Positions 22,845-33,854 of a DNA stretch of 64,000 nucleotides are shown one piece after another. The DNA lies in the NCBI GenBank assembly GCA_025331445.1, contig JAIWNE010000068.1, forward strand, positions 1 through 64,000. Direction: 5' to 3'. Positions within the stretch are counted from its first letter, which is position 1; every line of letters starts with the position of its first letter. This DNA comes from Blakeslea trispora (lineage: Eukaryota > Mucoromycota > Mucoromycetes > Mucorales > Choanephoraceae). The notes beneath the pieces were generated by a model. The model made no database searches. It was not told where the DNA came from and was given only the letters and a program-made list of their open reading frames with translations. The position numbers and the translations under genes were made by a program.

Positions 22845-24536
22845 ATGGCAGGAAAAGGAGTCGTCAGAAGCATGTAAGTCTTTATAGAGATAAAAAAAAA
22901 AAAAAGACAATCAAGCGAAAGTCTTGACTTACAATAAAACCAGTAAGAATTACGCCAAAGGATTTTCTGATGTTCAGATAAAAGTAAGAGAAGCTACCTC
23001 CAATGATAGTTTGGGTCCAAGTGGATCTCTCATGAACGAGATAGCTCAACTCACCTATAATGAGTGAGTAACTGAAACACAGAAAGAAAAAAAAGCTCTG
23101 TATATTCTGATGATGAGCGATAGACATGATTTTATTGAAGTCATGGATATGCTGGACCGAAGACTGAATGACAAAGGAAAGAATTGGCGTCATGTGTACA
23201 AGGTAAGATAGGGCGCACATGCATAATGAGGATTGAGTATGGTGCTAAAGACAATGAAAGGCTCTGCTTTTACTGGATTATTGTATACATGTCGGATCCG
23301 AAAATGTTGTACTGTACGCTAAAGAGAACATTTATGTGGTGCGTACACTAAAGGAGTTCCAACACGTTGATGATGGTGGCAAGGATGTTGGGTTTAACAT
23401 ACGCCAGAAGGCTAAAGAAATCACCAGCCTTCTGCTAGATGAGCAACGTTTAAAAGAGGAACGTCGCTCTCGCCTTCAAATGCAAGACAAAATGGCCAAT
23501 GTAAAAGACTATATGAGCGATGTGCTTTATAAAAGTCGAAGTAGTCCAGAAGAGAACAATGTTTATCATAGTCCTGGATATCTAGATGAAGATAGAGACC
23601 TCAAAAAAGCCATTGAAGAAAGCAAGCGCTTGGCAGAACAAGAATCAAGACTGAGAGGAGAAGGGTAAGGTGTTATGGTTGCACAGAGCTAAAGGAAAAA
23701 GAGGGATTGACGAGTTCCTATAGGACAGAAGAAGATCTACAGAGAGCGATTCGTGAAAGTGAGCAAGAAGCTAGAGAGATGGAAAGAAAAAGAAAGGAAG
23801 CGCTGGATAGAGAAAACGAAAACAATCTGTTTGGTCAACAGAGGTAAGCTAACCCAATATCGCTTTCGTTAGTTTGACCTTCTTATTTTCAGTTTTCAGC
23901 ATTTTCCCGCTCAACAAAGTTCAAACTCTTTCTTTAATCCGTATACCAACCAACAATCAGCTCAGCCTACTGGAATGTCCTTTGCTGAGCCAATTCATCA
24001 ACAATACAATCCTTATCGAGGCTATGATAACTTTCAGCTTCAGGCACAAATGACAGGTTTCCAAGCGCCCCAAATGACAGGTTATCAAGCATCCCCAATG
24101 ACAAACTACCAAGCGCCTCAAACAACAAGCTTTCAGGCACCTCAAATGACAGGCTTTCAAACACCTCAAGCAATTCATTTTCAAACACCAGATTTTCAAG
24201 CACCTCAAGCAACAACAGGTTATCAGACACCTCAGATGATGAACTTTCAGACAAATCAAATGACAGGCTACCAAGCACAGGCCTTTGGTGATCAGACTAA
24301 TCCATTTAGAGTGCCGAATCAAGTAAGCTCATACAATAGAAAGTAGAAAAAGAAGAGAGTTAGTTACTAATTACACTCAAGACATCCTTAACACCAACTT
24401 CATTAAACACAATGCTACAGAACAGAGAGTAAGTAGATGATTTGTTTATGACATCACATATCTCATTGTATCTCTTTCTGTGTTTAGTAATGGAATGGAT
24501 ATCTTTGGTAATACAAATAATGTACGCATCTCATAG
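22845..24536 (+). CDS. Epsin (ENTH-domain endocytic adaptor)
   Basis: Eight proposed exons: 22845-22873, 22944-23063, 23118-23202, 23261-23664, 23724-23843, 23893-24322, 24421-24428, 24488-24536 (414 residues). The ENTH domain is spread over the first four: IKNYAKGFSDVQIKVREAT, GPSGSLMNEIAQLTYN, MDMLDRRLNDKGKNWRHVYK and SENVVLYAKENIYVVRTLKEF. Two ubiquitin-interacting motifs follow (EDRDLKKAIEESKRL and EEDLQRAIRESEQEA). The tail has NPY/NPF-type tripeptides and at least eight imperfect Q-A-P-Q-M-T-G-Y/F repeats. Epsins bind PtdIns(4,5)P2, clathrin and ubiquitinated cargo at the plasma membrane. The last two exons are less certain: without the 8-nt exon the protein would end at 24346 with VSSYNRK, while using it adds NRDNGMDIFGN...VRIS. 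Confidence 0.9.
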
Positions 24537-26531
24537 TAGACCATTTGTATGCACAAATCAGTTCAATAGTCTTGAATTTGTGGAATATGTTGGTTACCAG
24601 TTAAATAAATAAATAAATAAATAAAATTGTCTGTAGTTAGCAAATGCAATCTTCTTTGTCTGTTAAGCTTAGAGAATGAATAGAAGACGGACATTTAGAC
24701 TGAGTTGAATTCAACATTATGTTTCTCAAGCACAAAATATCACAGAAACTTGAATAAAGAAAATGATGTGGCCACAAAAAAAAGGTGATTGTCAAACAAT
24801 CTGGACGGTGTTGATACCCGCCAGCAAGTGGCATGATTAACCATCAGTACCTGCACAACATTGCTACTATAATAAAGTGTAAATATTACACTTATTTTTT
24901 TATACGTACAACTTTGCCATATTACTATTGATTAATAATAGGATATATCATCAAGGCGCTTTAGCCGAATTCGTTTTTTTTTATCGTTGTGATACATAGC
25001 AATGTTTATATCAATTATAGTATAAGCTTTTTGTTTTTCTTTTCTTTTCAATTCTGCTGTGAATTCAATTGAACATTCATTCTAGCAGGTAGAGTTTGTT
25101 TGGGTTCTTGAGCTATTTTAGTACAGGAGGCTATACATTTGGCTAAAGATGCATGCGTCTACTCAGCATGGCTACTCTTGAATTATAAAAACATTTCAAA
25201 TATTATACCATTAGAGGGTATCCTATAAAAGTTTGTATCACCTACTTTATTTATCAACTCAATGATTCATGTAAGAAATTTGATTGGTTAGCAAATGACT
25301 GTTGAGCATGGCTTTCAGGTAGTTTATTTGATATAATTAGCAAAATCAAGGTTTTTTTCTTTATTCATAAATAATAACAATACAAGGCCTTTATGACATC
25401 GTTTGTATCCATTTTGAAAGAGAGAGAAAGAGAGCTTGAAAACAAAAAAAAAAAAAGAACAGCTATAAAAGGAAAGCAAGGCTCAAAAGGGAGGTTACCT
25501 GCAGAGAGCCTGCAATAGACTTGATAAGATAAAGTATGACTTGAATACACCTACCTGCACCCTCTAAGGATGATAAGCTAAACTAAAATCCATGATGAAG
25601 GCTGCAACAATCCCCTTCTCTCTTAACATCATCTAAATCAGGATTTGACCCCAGAAATACAAAGCTCACTCAGGAATCATTTACTCTTTTATGTGAGATC
25701 GTTTGTATGACTGAAGGTGAATTTTTTTTACAAGAAAAATTGACAACTGTAACCTCAAGTGATGAGACATGATACAGTGCCTCCCATGATAGGCTTGACT
25801 CAAAGTAATTCCTATGTTTGTTACTAAATAACGAATGCTTCAAACTACCCTTTTTAATAAAGCTAAATTCAGTTCAGAATCAAATTGAGGCTCAAGTGTG
25901 GCTATATTATGAAAATAAAGATGCAATTGACTAAATTTTCTATTGGGCAAGTCTTTTGTTTATTGTTATCTGCTTAGAAAAGTAGTAGCCGCAGAAAGAG
26001 TGTGGGACAACGATAATAACAAAGAGTTTATTCATAAAGCTTATGGAAATTTTGGATTAGTAAGAAAAGGCGTAGTTGCTCGCACTATGGTAGAATAACA
26101 TCATTTGAGTGCAAGAAAAAAAAAAGTGTGGCTATAATTTCATTAAAGAATGTTAGATGGTACACAAATCATCTTGTCAAGAAAAAGAGAGAGTAATCAC
26201 TTGTAAGTCAAGTCTTATTGGAAAAGGGGGGGGGGAGAATTACTAGAGGAGCCATCTATTCTGAGTAATTTCTCACACATAAAACAGACTCTGGAAATCA
26301 TGCCAGATTTGGAGGAAAAAGATACGATATTTAAAAGTATGCGTGTAACCATTGTCCTTTATCTAAAGAAGCTTGTAACACCAATCAACATGGCATCATG
26401 ACAAGGAAATGATGTAAAAAAAAAAAGAGGATAAAGTGAAAAAAGGGGGGGTTGGGGGAGTTCTTATCAGCAAAAAAAATTCTTGTTTAATAAACCTAGT
26501 TTTTTTAAAACATTTTCATTTCTTATCTCTC

Positions 26532-26581
<50 letters not shown>

Positions 26582-26588
26582 CACAACA
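24537..26588. other. Intergenic region between epsin and CBM21 genes
   Basis: About 2 kb, AT-rich, with a (TAAA)n tract near 24603-24625, a G10 run at 26226-26235 and a second G-rich stretch at 26445-26460. No gene or RNA could be supported. The right end must contain the promoter of the CBM21 gene. Confidence 0.5.
26532..26580. repeat. (CTTT)12 tract in the 5' leader
   Basis: Twelve tandem CTTT units end nine bases before the start codon of the CBM21 protein, so they lie in its promoter/5' untranslated leader. Confidence 0.95.
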
Positions 26589-27707
26589 ATGCAAAAACGT
26601 GTCACACTGAACAAAAGACCCTCATTACCACAAGAAGAAGCAAATGAGTATACTCGCATGCTTGTTGCCAGTGCTTTATGCTTGCCCAAAACATCTGTTG
26701 TAAAGATAACTTCCACTGTACCATCATTACCAGAGGAAACTACACAGAAAATCGAATTACCACGTTTCTTGAAATCTTCCCTAAGAACTCCAAAATCAGC
26801 ATCAGCACCATGTTCTCCTACCACCGGCATGAAATCTGTTCAATTCAGTAAACATAATCTCGAAGACATCTGTCTGTTCAAAAAAGCACAAACACCCTTG
26901 ACGATCAGTCAACGAAAGATATTCTGGGCCAATTCGGAGTCAGAGTCAGATTCAGATGAAGAAAGTAGTAGCAGTAGTAGTGGATCAGACACTGAAGAAC
27001 CCGAACGCTCTCTTGTGTTTGCCAATTGGCCTAACCGTCTAGCCGAAATGATTGATAGAAAAAATAGACCGATTTGGGTCGAAAGAAATAGCTTCCGTCT
27101 TGAGCAAGATATCCTGATTGGCAGAGTCTTTGTGCGCAACCTAGACTATCACAAAACAGTAGTGATCCGATATACTTTTGACTTTTGGGAAACAGTTGAC
27201 AATATAGAAGCTAAATTTTATGAAGGTCACAAGGCATATGACGTCTTTCAGTTCAAAATCACTATGCCCAAAAATGCCTCTACACTCTATTTTGCCATCA
27301 ATTACACTGTAGGATCACAGAGTTATTGGGACAACAATGACACACGCAATTACGAAATTCAATTCACCAACCGAAAGAAACAGCCTGTTCTCGACTTGCC
27401 TCTGCCAATAAAAAAGACACCTTCTGAAGATAAGCTCACATCCAGATACGATTTTGGCCAATCTATCTCTCAAGCTAAAAATAACCCTACACCTCAACAA
27501 CAACAACAACAACAAAGTTTGGCTATGCCAATTCCATCCAGACGAAAGTCACCATCATCTTCTCCCACGGGTATTTCTTGCCATTCACCGTTAGCCAGCT
27601 CACCTTCTTTTATGGATCTAAATTCTCAATCATACATGGAGCTTGTAAATAAGTATTGCTTTTATTCCACAAGCCCTAATAGATCGCCCATGTCTATTAA
27701 TGGCTAA
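26589..27707 (+). CDS. CBM21 glycogen-targeting subunit of protein phosphatase 1
   Basis: A single exon of 372 residues from the ATG at 26589. An RVxF-type PP1 docking site is visible as KSVQFSKHN, followed by EDICLFKK, as in PPP1R3/Gac1 proteins. An acidic/Ser run (SESESDSDEESSSSSSGSDTEE, only described here) precedes the CBM21 carbohydrate-binding domain: VFVRNLDYHKTVVIRYTFDFW, then ...YDVFQFKI..., STLYFAINY and the diagnostic YWDNNDTRNYEI. The tail is disordered with a Gln run. Such subunits bring PP1 to glycogen to activate glycogen synthase. An upstream in-frame ATG at 26436 would encode Phe/Leu/Ser repeats from the CTTT tract, so I reject it as start. Confidence 0.9.
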   Translation: MQKRVTLNKRPSLPQEEANEYTRMLVASALCLPKTSVVKITSTVPSLPEETTQKIELPRFLKSSLRTPKSASAPCSPTTGMKSVQFSKHNLEDICLFKKAQTPLTISQRKIFWANSESESDSDEESSSSSSGSDTEEPERSLVFANWPNRLAEMIDRKNRPIWVERNSFRLEQDILIGRVFVRNLDYHKTVVIRYTFDFWETVDNIEAKFYEGHKAYDVFQFKITMPKNASTLYFAINYTVGSQSYWDNNDTRNYEIQFTNRKKQPVLDLPLPIKKTPSEDKLTSRYDFGQSISQAKNNPTPQQQQQQQSLAMPIPSRRKSPSSSPTGISCHSPLASSPSFMDLNSQSYMELVNKYCFYSTSPNRSPMSING

Positions 27708-27796
27708 ATTCGGGAACTTAGATTGTATCAAATTTCAACATATACGCAAAAAAAAAAAAAGAATGTATATATCTTGAATTTATTTCTATATGCGAC

Positions 27797-29327
27797 TTAT
27801 TTCTTCTCTGCTCTTTTCCTTTTAATGGCTTCCATTTGATCATAATTCTTGTAAGCTCTTCTTTCGTATTCTTTAAGCTTGTACTTTCTGCTTGGCATGA
27901 TGGGTACTCTAGGTTCAATAATATTACGCTTTTGAATACTATTGAATCTATCACGAAACATGTTTCCTTCAGGCTAAAAATGTTTAAATTAATTTTCTTA
28001 TCTCTTTTTTATTTTCTTTTTTTCTTACCTTTAATTGACGAAGTGTCTCGCAAAGTTCATCCGTAAGTTGAACATCGATAGGTAACTCAGGCACAGAATA
28101 TTTACCAAGCTTCTTGATGCCCTTCTTTGCGTCTTCTGTTTTACGTTCACCTCTCTTTTCAGCTAAACTGTCTAATTGCTCCACACGCTCAGCTAATTCA
28201 GACTCGATTTGACGAAGTTTATCAATCTGTTGACGAATCAAACGTTCTTGCAATTTCTGCTTCTTTTCTAATTCAGCTGTAGCCAAACGATGTTCTTTGT
28301 GTCGTTGTTGACGAGTCTTTCTTTCACCTGCATTCTTATTCTTCTTTTTCTTTATGTCTTTTTCTTCGTTCTCTTCCTCTTCTTCTTCTTCTTCATCTTC
28401 ACCAGTCACAATCATTTTACCATCTTTTGTAATTTCTGAGGCAGCTAATTCATCAGCTAATAATTTAAGTTCTTCACGATAAGAGAGTTGTTCTTGGAGT
28501 TGCTTTAGTGTCTCAGCCTTTCGCTCTTCAATTTCGACAGCTTGAGAAAGTAGTTTCTGATGTTCTTCTACTGTAGGGTTGTAAGAATGACCACCTTGAG
28601 GAGCCTCAACAGCAGCTATATGATCAACAGCAGCAGGCTTTTCATTTAAGGTTTTAGGAGCCTTTGTCTTTACTTCAACAGGTAAAAAGTCATTAGCAGG
28701 AGCTTCTGGCATAGGTTCTACAATTCAAAAAAAGGGGGGGCAAATTAGAATGAGAGCATTTATCTCAAGAACAATCCGACTCCTACCATCCCATAAATCG
28801 TAACTCTTTTGATTGGATTTCTTGTTCTTTTTCTTTGGCACAAGAGGTGCATTGTTCTCGATTTTGCGTTTTAGGTTTTTGTATTCATGCTTGGAAGCAA
28901 CTTTGTCGGTCATTTCAGGCTTTTTGAAGGGGTTCTTTGATTTAACAGCAGGTACAGCAGATCTCTGAGCCAAGATTTCATCCACACGAAGAGGTTTATC
29001 TTTGGCAAGTTGACGTTTTGCTAAATAAGGTTTTCGGGTTAGTTGATACAATTTCCTCGGGAGAGAAATGTCATGCTTTACTTGTAGCATCACCAGTCAC
29101 ATCAATAGTAAAAAGTTCGTCGTCCTTCATGATCTCGGTATGACCACTAAAAAAAAAAAAGAATGAGTAACTGAGATCAGACAAGTGATCCACCAAACTT
29201 ACACTACTCTTTCAACAGCACGAAGCTCTTCTTGGGCTTCTTCTACGTCGGTAATGTCAACGTTCTTGCGCCATGCCTTCTTGCCCTTACGACTAGGTTG
29301 TGTCTTTTTTTTCTGAAGAGTAGCCAT
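27797..29327 (-). CDS. NOP53: NOP53 ribosome-biogenesis factor (GLTSCR2 family)
   Basis: Five exons (29327-29203, 29146-29082, 29020-28787, 28717-28029, 27973-27797) give 429 residues. The lysine-rich N terminus (QPSRKGKKAWRKNVD) and the block DDELFTIDVTGD are family marks, followed by YDLWDG and SYNPTVEEHQKLL. A long charged coiled coil with a Glu run comes next, and the C terminus reads EPRVPIMPSRKYKLKEYERRAYKNYD. NOP53 acts in the nucleolus in 60S maturation, recruiting the exosome-associated helicase Mtr4 to pre-60S particles. The Mtr4-binding arch-interacting motif is usually near the N-terminal third; LFTIDV may be this site, by analogy with yeast. The gene is convergent with the CBM21 gene, 89 bp apart. 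Confidence 0.93.
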
Positions 29328-29962
29328 ATTCTATAGTAACAAATAAATCGATTTAAAAAAATCCAAAAAAAAAAAGGAAAAGGGAAAGCACTGTCAAAAA
29401 AAAACTTGACCAAACAAGGTCACAGAACAAAGTCACCATCCGAAAAAGGAAACATAAATTTATGCTTTTTTATTTCTAAAAATTTCATTTTGATTTTCCT
29501 TTTGGAGAAATCATGCTGCCAACATGAGGGAGAGGAAGACAAGTTGAGAGAATTTCAGATACAGAGCAAGATAAAAAAAAAAAGATAGATAGAAAACAGG
29601 AGGGAGGAGGAGGGGGGGCAAGTTGTTTGCTACAAAGTATAAATTATGCGCTCATCGGAAAGTTACATTTCTGATTTGATAAGAAAATCCCGAACTCATG
29701 ATTGTTATAAAATGACAGATTTGTAGTCATTTTCTGAGCATATTATTAGGCCGCAGTACGGATGCACGCAGAAAGAGAGCACAGCCGATAGAGCAAGAGA
29801 TGGTCTGTTTTAGGAAGCTACACAGTTAATTAATATAAAATTGGTTTAACTTTTTCCTTTTTATTTTTTTGTTTTTCCTGTTTCTTTCATCTATATATTC
29901 TTTCTTTTTTTTTTTTTCTACTTTCTTTTGTTTTTTTTTCTCTTATTTTTACAATACATTAA
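29328..29962. other. Divergent promoter region of NOP53 and a small unknown gene
   Basis: About 630 bp with poly-purine (29600-29620, G7) and poly-pyrimidine runs (29890-29950). No frame with family similarity. Confidence 0.5.
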
Positions 29963-30307
29963 ATGTCAGATAAACTGTTGAACGATATTCAGTCGATAAG
30001 TTATTCGAAACTAGCAGAGTATGATCAAGCACGTATTGATCTGCCTATTCGAAAATATGTCTTAATTGCCAATCTACTGCGTGATCCATCACCTTCACCT
30101 TCACCAAATCTTGAGCAGCACTGGTTTGATACTTGTCTAAATGAACTGGACAAAGAAGAGCAAGAGGGCAGCCAAGAGGATAGCAACCATGAAAACAATC
30201 AGCATAACAACAACAAACAATATGCGAATAACACTAATATCCATCTGCATGCTTTTTACCATATTCGTCATGGTAACGGTTTCCTAGTGTGTACTTCAAA
30301 AATATAA
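29963..30307 (+). CDS. Small hypothetical protein (114 aa), acidic with Asn/His-rich tail
   Basis: A single open frame of 114 codons that follows a long T/C-rich leader typical of other start regions here. The first 40 residues look like a folded or helical segment (SYSKLAEYDQARIDLPIRKYVLIANLLRD). They are followed by a Ser-Pro repeat (SPSPSP), a short acidic helix (WFDTCLNELDKEEQEG), an Asn/His/Gln-rich stretch and a hydrophobic end. I do not recognise a family. The order of an amphipathic N-terminal segment, a Trp-acidic motif and a low-complexity linker could suit a small regulatory protein, but that is only inference. It could also be a fortuitous frame. Confidence 0.5.
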   Translation: MSDKLLNDIQSISYSKLAEYDQARIDLPIRKYVLIANLLRDPSPSPSPNLEQHWFDTCLNELDKEEQEGSQEDSNHENNQHNNNKQYANNTNIHLHAFYHIRHGNGFLVCTSKI

Positions 30308-30644
30308 TCATTTTTCATAGCATTTCTTTCCCCCCCCCCCTTTTTTTTACTTGACTCCCTTTTCAAAAAAAAAAAAAAAAAAAAAAGAGTCATTTATTTA
30401 TTTATTTATTTATATCACCACAAAAAACCAATGTACATCTATCTTATTTCCTTGTTTTTCCTATTTAGTTGATCTAATGAAAAATAAAACAAAAAAGAAA
30501 TTGTTTCTGTTTTATGCCATCTGAGAAAAATGGCGAGCAAATGAAACCTGTTCAATATACATCAAGATGACACTTTTATTAAAACATACAAAAAAAAATG
30601 ACAGCTGAGTTTATGGATCACTGCGCCATGAAAAGGGGAGGTAT
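30308..30644. other. Short intergenic region with homopolymer runs
   Basis: Contains a C11 run followed by T8 at about 30330-30348, an A22 tract near 30366-30386 and (TTTA)n. It is the 3' flank of two convergent genes. Confidence 0.6.
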
Positions 30645-31682
30645 TCAGTTGGATGGGCAAAGGACACCTCCGATATAAGGAGTAGCTGTGACAAGTGGCG
30701 TCCAAAGAATACCAAAGATGTGAAAGTATACCTAAAGAGTGCACATCAGTCAAGTTCTGTTTTTTTAGTGTGTGTGTGTGTGTGTTTTCTTTTTTACTTT
30801 GAGTAACACATTTAATGACGGTTTTTCTTTTTTCGTTTCACTCAAAGGTCCACATGCATTGTACAGATTTTGAAAAGTGGGGTTTGTAACATCCGCAGCC
30901 TGATAACTCACGTGAATAACGAGACTGATTGGAGTGATAGAGCCAGGAGCTAGAACAATAGGCGCTGTTGTTGCCCAGGCAAATTTGACAAGTGTCAAAC
31001 TATCTATCATATCAAAGTCTAATTTGGTCAGATGAGTTGGTACCCAATTATTGCGATTGTCTAGAGTCACATTGATTTGCCAAGTGGCCCTCATAGAAGG
31101 CGGAGAAGTCCATTCGGGTGGTCCACTCAAGCTTTCCGCTATGCCACTCATAGATACTAACGGAGTACGAGGCATGCAAATAAATGCTGCGATTGCACCT
31201 AGTACAAACAGACAAAATGTGATCATGACGCATAAACGAGTATGTCCTTTGCAACCTTTTCTCCTTGGCTTGCTGGTTGTCTTGATTGAGATCATACTGA
31301 GATGTTTAGGTACAGTATGGACAGCTGGAACCTGATCATCTGAGCAATTAAAGGATCCCTTTGTTTGACTGTCACTGTGCTGGTAGCTACTGATACTACT
31401 GTCACTGTTATCTGTATAGGTAAAACTACTGTTGGAAACCATTTTGCCTGATGATATAGTCGAATTGCAGCATGAGCATGGCTGCTCCAAAAACTGACAG
31501 TTGCTATAGCTACTGTTTTCTAGACTGATGGAATATGAATCATTCGTGTTGCTGTTTGCAACTAAGCCAAAACAGATTAGTTACGAAATGTTCTCTCTAC
31601 AATAGAGGAAGTAAAAGTTTCACGCGATAACCATCATTCTGCGTTTACTGCTGCAATTATCATGATCATTCACCTCCTTCAT
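30645..31682 (-). CDS. Single-pass membrane protein with LEA2-like extracytoplasmic domain
   Basis: Three exons (31682-31649, 31561-30798, 30731-30645) give 294 residues. The N-terminal 120 residues are Ser-rich and polar and end in a basic cluster (KPRRKGCKGHTR). One hydrophobic helix (about 121-141, CVMITFCLFVLGAIAAFICM) follows, then a roughly 150-residue domain with beta-strand-like segments (WQINVTLDNRNNWVPTHL, VKFAWATTAPIVLAPGSITPI, SLVIHVSYQA). This resembles the topology of LEA2/NDR1-HIN1-like domains: short N-terminal cytosolic tail, one helix, LEA2 outside or in a lumen. Fungal relatives sit on vacuole or plasma membrane. The last exon adds a hydrophobic strand ending in CPSN. Exon 1 rests on a plausible but unproven donor (GTAAAC). 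Confidence 0.65.
30769..30784. repeat. (TG)n tract inside an intron
   Basis: Eight TG units lie within the last intron (30797-30732) of the LEA2-like gene. Confidence 0.85.
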
Positions 31683-32796
31683 TTTGAGAATAGAGAGAAA
31701 GAAAAAGAGAAAGAAAAAAAGAAAACAAGCTTAAAGACAACGTCTTAACGATGCATTAGAAATACATGAGAGAGCTACTCCTTGCTTTATTGTTGTATTA
31801 GGGGACTGTAGCGTATAGACGTCACTGGAAAATTTAAGCAAATCATACTTTAGCAAGCGTCTTTTATTTTTGTCACCGCAAAGAGTGATTGTATCAACAT
31901 GACAATTGGATATATTGTTTGCTTAGATTATAAACTATTTGAGGGAATCGCAAAAACATTTACAGAAAGAAATTCGCCTATAGGATCTTTTTTAAAAAAA
32001 AGAGAGACTATCGTTCTCTTAGCTATGCGCTTATTGTAGATCATTGCAAAGATGGTTTTGTTTTAGCAATGAATGGCATAATTTACCTGTGATTTTCTCA
32101 GATTGTTTCCTTGGGGGAAAAAAAACCATTGACATACTGCTTGTGCTATATAGAGTCAAACATTCTGTTTACTGCTGATATTGCAAGCGACTGCATACAT
32201 CATTCTTTTATGCCAGTTCTTGCCAGAAGTATCAAGTTTGCGAAAAGCAATTTAAAGGATAACATTAGTGTTGATCTTGGCTTTTTGTCTATGCTTTTTA
32301 GATAAAAATGGCCTTGAGATATACCTTTCAAGACGAAAAGGATCAAATCCCCTTTTTTTTTTCTTTAGTGAATTGGCATGAATTCCAAAAAGCAACAAAT
32401 GATTTAGTATATGGTAATGCTACAAAAAAAAGTTTGCATAGTTGTACGCTGAGCTATTTGGCAAGGACTCTACTTCTTGTCAAAGGACCTTTTGGTCCAG
32501 TCTAGCATTGATATGCTACACACTTTATTCGGAAATTATTAAAACATTTTTGAAAAAGAAATTGCTGAGAAAAAAAACATCAATTTTATGAATGTCAAAA
32601 GTTTCACCCCGCTCTGTTTTTGATTTACTCTCGCTATAATCATCAGATGTTTGCAAGAGTAGTACCGTTCGATCAGAAAAAAGTTGCGAATTTTTCTAAA
32701 GTGGGTCTTGTTTCTCTCTGATGACTACAACTTGAGAAAGCTTAAAAAGTAGACTGCATTGATTTGGATTAAAAAAAAAAAAGGCCATTTTGAAAC
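31683..32796. other. Intergenic region, possibly with degraded coding remnants
   Basis: About 1.1 kb. Two consecutive short open frames (32111-32305 and 32308-32505) have protein-like composition but no family I recognise, and stops interrupt them. They may be a decayed mobile-element gene next to the pseudogene that follows. Confidence 0.4.
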
Positions 32797-33420
32797 TCAG
32801 AAAGAAGCGTATTTTGTATCTTCAATTCGTTCCAAAAGTACACAACTGCCATCAAACTCCTTTGAATAATGTCTAGCAGTATCTATTGTAGCCTTACAAA
32901 CTAATATCAGTGTTTTCTTGTCTATATTTTTCATAGAAGGCTCAAGCTTTGTCCTGAGAGTTTCGAATGTCTCATTCAGGTCAGGGTCAAAGGCAATTGT
33001 GTGTTTTTTTTACCATTGACCATACCTTTTCAATGGGTTGAAGCTCACAGTGGTAGGGGGGGGGGCGTAATCAAAATTTTGTGGTTGTACTTGGCTGCAA
33101 TTTCGTATGTTGTATGTATAGGCTTTATATCCAATTCCTTTACCATCTTGAGGAGCTCTTTTTTTTGTTTTTTTTTTTGGGTGTTGTATCTTGCTCCTGC
33201 AAGTGGCCATTGTCAACAAGCCATTCCTCAATTTACTTTCTTATTGATCCAGTCTCTGGAAAGCGGTTGTTTGTGCGCTTATGGTAAGATGTACCATCCA
33301 TATGGATAATGCAACTACCATAAGGAACCAAGGATTGACAAAGCCTTTCGAAAATATCTTTAAATATTTCAAAAGTGAAGTTGCTATGGTAGTCCAAATT
33401 GAGCTTCTTGTCATTCCTTG
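32797..33420 (-). pseudogene. Decayed IS630/Tc1-like transposase remnant
   Basis: On the minus strand, pieces of a DDE transposase can be read in order. First comes LDYHSNFTFEIFKDIF, then CIIHMDGTSYHKRTNN (region of the second catalytic Asp), then IEEWLVDNG, KELDIKP, TYEIAAKYNHKILIT, and YHCELQPIEKVWSMVK (region of the catalytic Glu). A C-terminal helix region follows, ending at 32797. The pieces are in different frames: there is an in-frame TAG just before the first block, a TAA before IEEW, and frameshifts at the A-rich (about 33170) and G10 (33056-33065) runs. The gene cannot make a full transposase. It belongs to a group distinct from the intact element at 20449-21792, whose motifs differ (LNPIENVW there, LQPIEKVW here). 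No inverted ends were recognised. Confidence 0.75.
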
Positions 33421-33854
33421 CTGGCTACACTTGAATGCTGTCTTCAATCATGCTTGCACTTAGCTTCCTTTCTGATTTGAAGACTACAAAAGCAGCAAAC
33501 ATAACCATCATTGGCTTTCTTCCCCCTCTCATTCACTACGCCTCAAGGAGCTCAATTAGAGTTTAGCAGAGGTCAAGCTTCACGATGTGTTGATCGAGTC
33601 TCTTATTGAGGATGACATTGACCATTCGACCCAAAAGGGGCAAAAGTTTCAATTGTAAATTTTCCAAGTGTCAAGAATATCTTCTTTAGCGTACATTTTT
33701 AGAAAATTATATTTTGGCAAAGATAAAAGAGCCTTCCAGCCATATGGCATGTGAACTATGTACGACCACTTCTTGTGAAGTAGTCACAAGATTTTCGAAA
33801 TGACCAATTTTCGGGCTGAAGCTTTCGATATCTCTCTCTCTACTTTCCCACAAT
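33421..33854. other. Upstream region of the S9 peptidase gene
   Basis: About 430 bp that probably includes degraded flank of the transposase remnant and the promoter of the peptidase gene. A (TC)n stretch lies just before the start codon. Confidence 0.45.

Noticed and set aside
22882..23220. 112-codon minus-strand frame
   Set aside because: Antisense to the ENTH exons and introns of epsin. Its hydrophobic composition comes from T-rich intron sequence.
26436..26588. Upstream in-frame extension of the CBM21 protein
   Set aside because: It would encode repeated Phe-Leu-Ser from the CTTT tract. The ATG at 26589 gives a normal N terminus.
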